Shown one piece after another: positions 54,731 to 64,000 of a stretch of 64,000 nt of DNA (position 1 is the stretch's first letter; every line of letters begins with the position of its first letter). The DNA is taken from the NCBI GenBank assembly GCA_019279435.1, contig JAAALK010000287.1, positions 89,237,532-89,301,531 of the forward strand, read 5' to 3'. This DNA is from Zizania palustris (Eukaryota; Streptophyta; Magnoliopsida; Poales; Poaceae). A program made the translations under genes and the position numbers. The notes beneath the pieces are model-generated. The model was not told where the DNA came from and did no database searches. It saw only the letters and a program-made list of their open reading frames with translations.

Positions 54731-55590
54731 TGATGAGGACATCGCTTCACATGATACACACATGGAGCCTCCACCTACAATTCAACTACAAGGACCAATC
54801 ACACGCGCCCGTGCCCGTCGCTTGAACCACGAGGTTAATTCTTTCCTTAGCAACTATGTTAATATTTGTTTGGACGGGATGCTACTGAATACTAGTGATA
54901 TTTTGTTGCTTGGGAACATGGGAGATGGAATAGAAGAGTTGGAGTTGAAGACGGAGGCGCACGGATGATTTGAAGTCAAGAATTCGCTGGTTCGGACTAC
55001 ATCGACCACCATGCACCAAAATGGGCATAACTTCCTCATACGAAGTCCGATTGGCGCGTTCTTGGACTTTTTGGAAAGCTGAGGAGAAGACGGATCGTTT
55101 GACGTTGGTTTCGTCTCTTTTGGCCGTGTTGGCCCATAGTCCAAGTCTGTTCGCTTCTAGCCCACAGCCCGTGTCTGTTCGCCTTCCACAGGCTGCCCAC
55201 CCTTTATATACTCACGCCAGCCGCCTTTAGGGTTAGGTTTTGCTTTGTTTTCATCTACACTTGTGTGTTTAGATCCCGTCTCTTGCACCGGACCGATTGG
55301 CTGCTGCATTGGCGTTTGCGAAACCTCACCTTATCATCGTTTGTCTGTGATTTGGCATTCAACTTGTATCCTTCCTGTTCTTGCTTGTGTTCTTGGGTTT
55401 GCTTGTAGGAATTAGCCTTCGTGGCGAGGTCAATCGCATTCTGCGTGGTTGATAACCAACAGAGACAGTGGTGTAACGATTGCAAGGTTTTGATCCACCG
55501 GACCAGAGCCTTGGATCGCCAACGTCGAGATTCTCCACCAACCCAAGTTATCCTTTACCTAGCGGAAGATCGGGACCAGTCCCCCCATCA
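54731..55590 (+). repeat. Element I LTR1
   Basis: Starts TGATGAGGACATCG and ends CCCCATCA. It is 51 bp shorter than LTR2 because of one deletion at about 55122, flanked by GG. Confidence 0.95.
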
Positions 55591-55592
55591 GT

Positions 55593-55604
55593 TGGTATTA
55601 GAGC
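55593..55604 (+). other. Primer-binding site after LTR1
   Basis: TGGTATTAGAGC, one mismatch to the tRNA-iMet complement; the copy after LTR2 (60175-60186) is perfect. Confidence 0.85.
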
Positions 55605-56214
55605 TCAGTTTTCCCGTTAGGTAATCTCGATCTGCTTTTGTTTTTACCTAGAGTCCAGAAAACCACACCAAAAAAATTCCCCACCGAGAACCCCTTTGTG
55701 CCTTGCGATTTTAATTTCAGTTTTAACTTTGTTGAGTTCATGTTCTTGGTCGAGTCTTGTTGCTGGTTTAGTCATCCCTCTGTGTCGTTTGAGTAGTAGT
55801 TGTTCTTGTGTCTCAAAAAAAAATTCCCCACCGAAAAAACCCCCCCTTCCGCAACCCTATTCATTTTCCACATCGACTCTTTGTGACCCCCCTTCGGTAA
55901 AACAGGCATAACTTTTCGCTCGTTTGGCAGAAAAATCTCAAATTTTTTGAGCGTGTTCCTGACCCAATTTGGGTGGGTACCCTATCACGGTTCCCTTGTT
56001 AGCCCTCACCAAAATCGCCAAAAAAATCAGGAAGATAAAGAAAAAAATTGGTCAAAGTTTTTGCTCGCCGGTCAGCGAACTTGTTGAATTTCTGTGAGCC
56101 ACATCCCACCTCAGTTGTAGGTGCCAGTTTTTGTGGTTGCATCTCTGGTCATCCTTGTTCAAAAAAAATAGAGTGAAAAAAAAGAAGAGAAAAAAAATCA
56201 AAAAAAAAGAAGAA
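55605..56214 (+). other. Leader of internal region 1 of I
   Basis: No coding frame. Homologous to the F leader. Contains A-rich runs near 56160-56210 just before the repeat array. Confidence 0.7.
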
Positions 56215-56480
56215 GCGGTAGTAACAGAATTCTCAGCGGCAGTAACAGATTCGGCAGTAACAGCTTCTCAGCGGCAGTAACAGATTCTGCTTGTCCGATC
56301 TCTTGTCCGAACTCTTGTCCGGTCAGCGGTAGTAACAGAGTTATCAGCGGCAGTAACAGATTCCGCTTCTCCGATCTCTTGTCCGAACTCTTGTCCGATC
56401 CGCGGTAGTAACAGAATTATCAGCGGCAGTAACAGATTCCCTTGTCCGATCTCTTGTCCGATCTCTTGTCCGATCTGCAG
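56215..56480. repeat. Two-type tandem repeat array in leader 1 of I
   Basis: Alternating blocks of an 18-20-bp unit (CAGCGGCAGTAACAGATT and variants, about eight copies) and the 12-bp CTTGTCCGATCT unit (about seven copies). The 18-bp type is absent from F. Confidence 0.85.
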
Positions 56481-56883
56481 AGAGCTGATTTTGGCCTGTG
56501 TTGCTTCCATTTGAGTTTTGGGCACATAGTTTCCCTCTATTGCTTGAATTTTCACATTGGGAGCACTAAGGCCAGCAACTTTGACGAGTACTAGGGAATA
56601 CTTATTGAACTTGGTTTAACTGTTATTACTATCGCTAATCCTTGCTACTCACTTTGCCTTCCAAGCTACACCTTTCTCTTGGTCAGGACAGGTTCATTTC
56701 TTGCAATTGCACACCACCCTCCACTTGGTTCATCACCTGCAGGCCGGTGACCTCACTGCGGCGTGGTAAGAACACTTGCAAGCATGGGTAAGGCGCTTGA
56801 CGGATTGCTTCCACCACACACCCACCACCCCACCTAGCTGTTTACATAAGGATTATTCTTTGTTGTTTTGTCTTTTCACTAAC

Positions 56884-59499
56884 ATGGCAGCACTTATTGT
56901 ACAACGTGACTTGAGCACTCACATGGACCAGGACGACTAGGCACAACGGAACAATATATTTCAGACCTTCTTCCTCGTCAATAACCGTCGTGCGCGTGTC
57001 ATCATCGACAGCGGTAGTTGCAACAATTTGGTGAGCCTCGACGTGGTAACTAAGCTTCAACTTCCCACACGTGCACATCCACACCCTTACCACGTGCAAT
57101 GGTTCAACGATAGCGGTAAGGTCATGGTAACAAAAACTGCTCACATCGAATTTTCCATTGGTACATACTTCGGAGTTGCTGATTTTGATGTAGTACCAAT
57201 GCAAGCATGTTCTCTATTACTTGGTAGACCTTGGGTTTATGATACTGATGCTACACACCATAGTAGGAGCAATAAGTACTCATTTATGTATAAAGGAAAG
57301 AAAGTTACATTGCTTCCTATGACTCCTGCTGAAATTGTGAAATTTGAACAAGAAAAACGTGCTAGGGACGCACAAAAGAGCAAACAACTTTCTGAAAATC
57401 AGCAAGTAGCTAAAACACTTTCGAGGCAACAAAAAGACAATGTTGTTTCTCCTTCCTCATCACAAGTTATTAATCTGAAAGGATGTGTCATGCATGCAAC
57501 TAAAACTAACCTTGCAGTACGTAGGTTTCTTGGTCTTGCAGGTTTCTACCGGCGTTTTGTGAAAGATTTCAGCACCATAGCCAGCCCTTTACCTGAGTTG
57601 ACCAAGAAGGGAGTTACTTCTACTTGGGAGCCAGCACAAGAACAAGCTTTTGCCCCACTCAAGGATCGCCTTACACATGCACCTCTACTTCAGCTACCCG
57701 ATTTTAGTAAGCCTTTTGAGTTAGAATGTGATGCTAGTGATTTTGGAATAGGAGATGTGTTGCTACAAGGAAGTAAACCCGTGACCTATTCTAGTGAGAA
57801 ATTGCATGGTCCACAATTGAATTATTTTACCTATGATAAGGAATTCTATGCCTTAGTGCGTGTGCTTGAAACTTGGCAACATTACCTTTTGCCTAAGGAG
57901 TTTAATATACATTCTGATCATGAAGCACTAAAATATTTGAGAGGGCAAGCTAAACCGAACCATAGACATGTTAAATGGGTTGAATTTATTGAATCTTTCC
58001 CATACATTGTGAAATACAAGAATGGCAAAGAAAATGTGGATGCTGATGCATTGTCTCGTATGATTGTTCTTTTATCTCAACTTGATATCAACGTTCCAGA
58101 TTTGGAAAGTTTGAAAGATTTGTATGTTGTAGATAAAGAATTTGTTGAACCATTCACTAAATGTAATGATGGGAAAGGTTGGAAAAGATTTCATGTTTAT
58201 GACGGGTTCTTGTTCCATGCTAACAAGCTATGTGTTCCAGATTCGTCCGTACGTTTGCTGTTGTTGCAGGAATCACATGGCGGTGGTTTAATGGAACATT
58301 TTGGGAGAGAAAAGACTTTGGCCCTGCTGTCCAATAATTTTTATTGGCTAAAGATGCAGAGAGATGTTGAACGATTTGTGCAGCGTTGTGCCACGTACCA
58401 TAAAGCTAAGTCCAAACTTAACCCATATGGTTTGTACACTCCACTTCCTGTTTCTAGTGCACCTTGGGAAGATATTAGCATGGACTTTATTGTGGGATTG
58501 CCTAGGACAAAGAGGGGGAGAGAATCCATATTTGTAAGAGTGGATAGGTTTTCTAAAATGGCACACTTTTTTCCCTGTCACAAGACCGACGATGCTTCAC
58601 ATATTGCTGATTTATTTTTTAGGGAAATTGTCAGATTGCATGGGATGCCTAGAGCCATTGTTTCAGATCATGATGTGAAGTTTATGAGTTACTTTTGGAA
58701 GACAATGTGGGCCAAGCTTGGCACAAAATTGCTATTTTCAACAACTTGTCACCCGCAAACTGAAGGTCAAACAGAGGTGGTAAACCGTATACTCTCCATG
58801 TTGCTGCGAACAATGATTAAGAAGAACTTGAAGGAATGGGAGGACTGCCTTCCACATGTTGAATTTGCATACAATAGAGCTGTTCACTCAACAACACAAT
58901 TGTGCCCGTCTGAAGTGGTGTATGGTTTTAAGCCAATCACACCACTTGATTTGCTGCCACTTCCTTTTCAAGAGAGAGCAAACATGGAGGCAACTATGCG
59001 TGCAGAGTTTGTGAAAGCTATGCATCTGAAGACCAAGGAAGTTATAGAAAAGAAGGCACGCTATTTTGCTCAAAAGACAAATAAAGGAAGAAATAAGATG
59101 TTTTTTAAACCAGGAGATCTTGTTTGGTTGTACTTGCGCAAGGATCGTTTTCCTGATTTGAGAAAGTTTAAATTGATGCCCCGTGTTGATGATTTAAAAC
59201 CCTATTTGGGAGCTGACGATGAGCTTGAGTCGAGGACGACTCCAATTCAAGAGGGGGAGGATGATGAGGACATCACTTCACATGATACACACATGGAGCC
59301 TCCACCTACAATTCAACTACAAGGACCAATCACACGCGCCCGTGCCCGTCGCTTGAACCACGAGGTTAATTCTTTCCTTAGCAACTATGTTAATATTTGT
59401 TTGGACGGGATGCTACTGAATACTAGTGATATTTTGTTGCTTGGGAACATGGGAGATGGAATAGAAGAGTTGGAGTTGAAAACGGAGGCGCACGGATGA
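56884..59499 (+). pseudogene. Element I pol copy 1: protease-RNase H-integrase, no gag or RT; one nonsense codon
   Basis: The homologous start is MAALIVQRDLS. Codon 19 is TAG where copy 2 has CAG. From 57028 the frame is open for 823 codons. The protease site IIDSGSCNNL and the same protease-to-RFLGLAGFYRRF junction as in F show that the RT core was already missing in the ancestor. RNase H has FELECDASDFG. The integrase zinc finger is CATYH, with the second cysteine replaced by tyrosine. The DDE residues are present (SMDF, VSDHDVKF, GQTEVVNR). Relative to F about 31 residues are missing between LMPR and DLKPYLG, removing most of the C-terminal targeting region. The end lies in LTR2. Confidence 0.85.
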
Positions 59500-60172
59500 T
59501 TTGAAGTCAAGAATTCGCTGGTTCGGACTACATGGACCACCATGCACCAAAATGGGCATAACTTCCTCATACGAAGTCCGATTGGCGCGTTCTTGGACTT
59601 TTTGGAAAGCTGAGGAGAAGACGGATCGTTTGACATTGGTTTCGTCTCTTTTGGAGTCTCGAGTCGACCTGTGTGTTTAAAACAGTCCTGCATGACAGAA
59701 CTGGGCCGTGTTGGCCCATAGTCCAAGTCTGTTCGCTTCTAGCCCACAGCCCGTGTCTGTTCGCCTTCCACAGGCTGCCCACCCTTTATATACTCACGCC
59801 AGCTGCCTTTAGGGTTAGTTTTTGCTTTGTTTGCATCTACACTTGTGTGTTTAGATCCCGCCTCTTGCACCGGACCGATTGGCTGCTGCATTGGCGTTTG
59901 CGAAACCTCACCTTATCATCGTTTGTCTGTGATTTGGCATTCGACTTGTATCCTTCCTGTTCTTGCTTGTGTTCTTGGGTTCGCTTGTAGGAATTAGCCT
60001 TCGTGGCGAGGTCAATCGCATTCTGCGTGGTTGATAACCAACGGAGACAGTGGTGTAACGATTGCAAGGTTTTGATCCGCCGGACCGGAGCCTTGGATCG
60101 CCAACGTCGAGATTCTCCACCAACCCAAGTTATCCTTTACCTAGCGGAAGATCGGGACCAGTCCCCCCATCA
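59262..60172 (+). repeat. Element I LTR2 (shared middle LTR)
   Basis: It serves as the 3' LTR of copy 1 and the 5' LTR of copy 2; a perfect iMet primer site follows directly. Confidence 0.95.
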
Positions 60173-60174
60173 GT

Positions 60175-60186
60175 TGGTATCAGAGC
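60175..60186 (+). other. Primer-binding site after LTR2
   Basis: TGGTATCAGAGC, tRNA-iMet complement. Confidence 0.9.
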
Positions 60187-60796
60187 TCAGTTTTCCCGTT
60201 AGGTAATCTCGATCTGCTTTTGTTTTTACCTAGAGTACAGAAAACCACACCAAAAAATTCCCCACCGAGAACCCCTTTGTGCCTTGCGATTTTAATTTCA
60301 GTTTTAACTTTGTTGAGTTCGTGTTCTTGGTCGAGTCTTGTTGCTGGTTTAGTCATCCCTCTGTGTCGTTTGAGTAGTAGTTGTTCTTGTGTCTCAAAAA
60401 AAAATTTCCCCACCGAAAAAACCCCCCCTTCCGCAATCCTATTCGTTTTCCACATCGACTCTTTGTGACCCCTCTTCGGTAAAACAGGCATAACTTTTCG
60501 CTCGTTTGGCAGAAAAATCTGAAATGTTTTGAGCGTGTTCCTGACCCAATTTGGGTGGGTACCCTAATACGGTTCCCCTGTTAGCCCTCACCAAAATCGC
60601 CAAAAAAAATCAGGAAGATAAAGAAAAAAATTGGTCAAAGTTTTTGCTCGCCGGTCAGCGAACTTGTTGAATTTCTGTGAGCCACATCCCACCTCAGTTG
60701 TAGGTGCCAGTTTTTGTGGTTGCATCTCTGGTCATCCTTGTTCAAAAAAAATAGAGTGAAAAAAAAGAAGAGAAAAAAAATCAAAAAAAAGAAGAA
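60187..60796 (+). other. Leader of internal region 2 of I
   Basis: Near-identical to leader 1, including A-rich runs; no coding frame. Confidence 0.7.
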
Positions 60797-61062
60797 GCGG
60801 TAGTAACAGAATTCTCAGCGGCAGTAACAGATTCGGCAGTAACAGCTTCTCAGCGGCAGTAACAGATTTTGCTTGTCCGATCTCTTGTCCGAACTCTTGT
60901 CCGGTCAGCGGTAGTAACAGAGTTATCAGCGGCAGTAACAGATTCCGCTTCTCTGATCTCTTGTCCGAACTCTTGTCCGATCCGCGGTAGTAACAGAATT
61001 ATCAGCGGCAGTAACAGATTCCCTTGTCCGATCTCTTGTCCGATCTCTTGTCCGATCTGCAG
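60797..61062. repeat. Two-type tandem repeat array in leader 2 of I
   Basis: Same block order and copy number as 56215-56480 with only a few substitutions. Confidence 0.85.
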
Positions 61063-61465
61063 AGAGCTGATTTTGGCCTGTGTTGCTTCCATTTGAGTTT
61101 TGGGCACATAGTTTCCCTCTATTGCTTGAATTTTCACATTGGGAGCACTAAGGCCAGCAACTTTGACGAGTACTAGGGAATACTTATTGAACTTGGTTTA
61201 ACTGTTATTACTATCGCTAATCCTTGCTACTCACTTTGCCTTCCAAGCTACACCTTTCTCTTGGTCAGGACAGGTTCATTTCTTGCAATTGCACACCACC
61301 CTCCACTTGGTTCATCACCTGCAGGCCGGTGACCTCACTGCGGCGTGGTAAGAACACTTGCAAGCATGGGTAAGGCGCTTGACGGATTGCTTCCACCACA
61401 CACCCACCACCCCACCTAGCTGTTTACATAAGGATTATTCTTTGTTGTTTTGTCTTTTCACTAAC

Positions 61466-64000
61466 ATGGCAGCACTTATTGTACAATGTGACTTGAGCAC
61501 TCACATGGACCAGGACGACCAGGCACAACGGAACAATATATTTCAGACCTTCTTCCTCGTCAATAACCGGCGTGCGCGTGTCATCATCGACAGCGGTAGT
61601 TGCAACAATTTGGTGAGCCTCGACGTGGTAACTAAGCTTCAACTTCCCACACGTGCACATCCACACCCTTACCACGTGCAATGGTTCAACGATAGCGGTA
61701 AGGTCATGGTAACAAAAACTGCTGACATCGAATTTTCCATTGGTACATACTTCGGAGTTGCTGATTTTGATGTAGTACCAATGCAAGCATGTTCTCTATT
61801 ACTTGGTAGACCTTGGGTTTATGATACTGATGCTACACACCATGGTAGGAGCAATAAGTACTCATTTATGTATAAAGGAAAGAAAGTTACATTGCTTCCT
61901 ATGACTCCTGCTGAAATTGTGAAATTTGAACAAGAAAAACGTGCTAGGGACGCACAAAAGAGCAAACAACTTTCTGAAAATCAGGAAGTAGCTAAAACAC
62001 TTTCGAGGCAACAAAAAGACAAAGTTGTTTCTCCTTCCTCATCACAAGTTATTAATCTGAAAGGATGTGTCATGCATGCAACTAAAACTAACCTTGTAGT
62101 ACTTAGTTTTCTTGGTCTTGCATGTTATACCGGCGTTTTGTGAAAGATTTCAGCACCATAGCCAGCCCTTTACCTGAGTTGACCAAGAAGGGAGTTACTT
62201 CTACTTGGGAGCCAGCACAAGAACAAGCTTTTGCCCCACTCAAGGATCGCCTTACACATGCACCTCTACTTCAGCTACCCGATTTTAGTAAGCCTTTTGA
62301 GTTAGAATGTGATGCTAGTGATTTTGGAATAGGAGATGTGTTGCTACAAGGAAGTAAACCCGTGACCTATTCTAGTGAGAAATTGCATGGTCCAGAATTG
62401 AATTATTTTACCTATGATAAAGAATTCTATGCCTTAGTGCGTGTGCTTGAAACATGGAAACATTACCTTTTGCCTAAGGAGTTTAATATACATTCTGATC
62501 ATGAAGCACTAAAATATTTGAGAGGGCAAGCTAAACCGAACCATAGACATGTTAAATGGGTTGAATTTATTGAATCTTTCCCATACATTGTGAAATACAA
62601 GAATGGCAAAGAAAATGTGGATGCTGATGCATTGTCTCGTAGGATTGTTCTTTTATCTCAACTTGATATCAACGTTCCAGATTTGGAAAGTTTGAAAGAT
62701 TTGTATGTTGTAGATAAAGAATTTGCTGAACCATTCACTAAATGTAATGATGGGAAAGGTTGGAAAAGATTTCATGTTTATGACGGGTTCTTGTTCCATG
62801 CTAACAAGCTATGTGTTCCAGATTCGTCCGTACGTTTGCTGTTGTTGCAGGAATCACATGGCGGTGGTTTAATGGAACATTTTGGGAGAGAAAAGACTTT
62901 GGCCCTGCTGTCCAATAATTTTTATTGGCTAAAGATGCGGAGAGATGTTGAACGATTTGTGCAGCGTTGTGCCACGTACCATAAAGCTAAGTCCAAACTT
63001 AACCCATATGGTTTGTACACTCCACTTCCTGTTTCTAGTGCACCTTGGGAAGATATTAGCATGGACTTTATTGTGGGATTGCCTAGGACAAAGAGGGGGA
63101 GAGAATCCATATTTGTAAGAGTTGATAGGTTTTCTAAAATGGCACACTTTTTTCCCTGTCACAAGACCGACGATGCTTCACATATTGCTGATTTATTTTT
63201 TAGGGAAATTGTCAGATTGCACGGGATGCCTAGAGCCATTGTTTCAGATCATGATGTGAAGTTTATGAGTTACTTTTGGAAGACAATGTGGGCCAAGCTT
63301 GGCACAAAATTGCTATTTTCAACAACTTGTCACCCGCAAACTGAAGGTCAAACAGAGGTGGTAAACCGTACACTCTCCATGTTGCTGCGAACAATGATTA
63401 AGAAGAACTTGAAGGAATGGGAGGACTGCCTTCCACATGTTGAATTTGCATACAATAGAGCTGTTCACTCAACAACACAATTGTGCCCGTCTGAAGTGGT
63501 GTATGGTTTTAAGCCAATCACACCACTTGATTTGCTGCCACTTCCTTTTCAAGAGAGAGCAAACATGGAGGCAACTATGCGTGCAGAGTTTGTGAAAGCT
63601 ATGCATCTGAAGACCAAGGAAGTTATAGAAAAGAAGGCACGCTATTTTGCTCAAAAGACAAATAAAGGAAGAAAGAAGATGTTTTTCAAACCAGGAGATC
63701 TTGTTTGGTTGTACTTGCGCAAGGATCGTTTTCCTGATTTGAGAAAGTTTAAATTGATGCCCCGTGCTGATGATTTAAAACCCTATTTGGGAGCTGACGA
63801 TGAGCTTGAGTCGAGGACGACTCCAATTCAAGAGGGGGAGGATGATGAGGACATCACTTCACATGATACACACATGGAGCCTCCACCTACAATTCAACTA
63901 CAAGGACCAGTCACACGCGCCCGTGCCCGTCGCTTGAACCACGAGGTTAATTCTTTCCTTAGCAACTATGTTAATATTTGTTTGGACGGGATGCTACTGA
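61466..64000 (+). pseudogene. Element I pol copy 2: protease-RNase H-integrase, frameshifted
   Basis: The frame is open from the ATG to 62143 and then breaks: GCATGTTATACCGG stands for GCAGGTTTCTACCGG of copy 1, a 1-bp loss plus substitutions at the RNase H connection. After the break the same RNase H and integrase sequence continues in another frame into LTR3. It shares with copy 1 the missing RT core, the CATYH zinc finger and the shortened C-terminus. Confidence 0.85.
63843..64000 (+). repeat. Element I LTR3 (partial)
   Basis: Starts TGATGAGGACATCAC and matches LTR2 up to the window end. Confidence 0.9.

Larger units (their letters stand above)
54731..64000 (+). mobile_element. Element I: tandem CRM-like gypsy element, three LTRs and two internal regions
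   Basis: The order is LTR1 (54731-55590), internal 1 (55591-59261), LTR2 (59262-60172), internal 2 (60173-63842), LTR3 (from 63843, cut by the window end). The two internal regions are nearly identical and 3671 and 3670 bp long. Same family as F but diverged, with its own in-frame deletion near the pol C-terminus. The left flank pentamer is CCATT; the right flank is not visible. Confidence 0.95.

Noticed and set aside
1..64000. Host protein-coding, tRNA or rRNA genes
   Set aside because: Every well-supported coding region belongs to a transposable element; no cloverleaf or rRNA-like sequence was noticed by eye.

Overview
The window is repeat-dense plant nuclear DNA, most likely from a grass (Poaceae), and no host gene is visible in it. 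The grass call rests on the element families: Tat-lineage Ty3/gypsy elements with two RNase H domains and an antisense gene resembling PF04195 ('putative gypsy type transposon', described from rice), gypsy elements with a tRNA-iMet primer site whose pol C-terminus runs into the LTR as in the centromeric CRM clade, and a CACTA relic. Nested young insertions with no genes suggest pericentromeric heterochromatin; this is an inference.

Layout (letters are mine). A, 1-8346, minus: degenerate Tat element cut by the window start, inserted into a CACTA transposase relic (8350-9420). 9597-10099 is an exact 250-bp tandem duplication. B, 10340-11968: shrunken CACTA element with hairpin-rich subterminal ends and a DUF4218 relic. 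11969-13384 is unassigned. C, 13385-19270: scrambled Tat element with an antisense gene. D, 19275-21426, minus: 3' LTR and tail of a SIRE/Maximus-like copia element. E, 21427-54730, minus: an old Tat element that hosts everything after it. Three insertions into E are closed by 5-bp target duplications: F (21631-27034, plus, CRM-like, GAAGT, in the E LTR), G (31259-42847, minus, Tat, CCCGT, in E reverse transcriptase) and H (44432-54198, minus, Tat, CTGGG, in E gag). I (54731 to the window end, plus) is an LTR-internal-LTR-internal-LTR tandem of the CRM-like family, also in E gag.

The most interesting system is the gene on the opposite strand to pol in Tat elements C, G and H. In G it resolves into five exons (1140 codons) with four GT-AG introns; reading frames close exactly after splicing, and two introns put a stop immediately after the donor if retained. 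Intron positions and phases (1,1,0,0) are shared in C and H, and each copy has a TATA box about 105-140 bp before a matching ATG. It therefore looks like a self-contained, promoter-driven, spliced gene carried tail-to-tail with gag-pol. Its introns are on the antisense strand, so splicing of genomic RNA would not remove them. G has two apparently identical 496-bp LTRs and is very young, but its pol carries a 2-bp frameshift in a TC run.

E, F, H and I are all defective: E by nonsense changes and interruptions, H by loss of integrase, F and I by absence of gag and of the reverse-transcriptase core. Only G approaches autonomy. All mismatch counts and repeat periods were made by eye.
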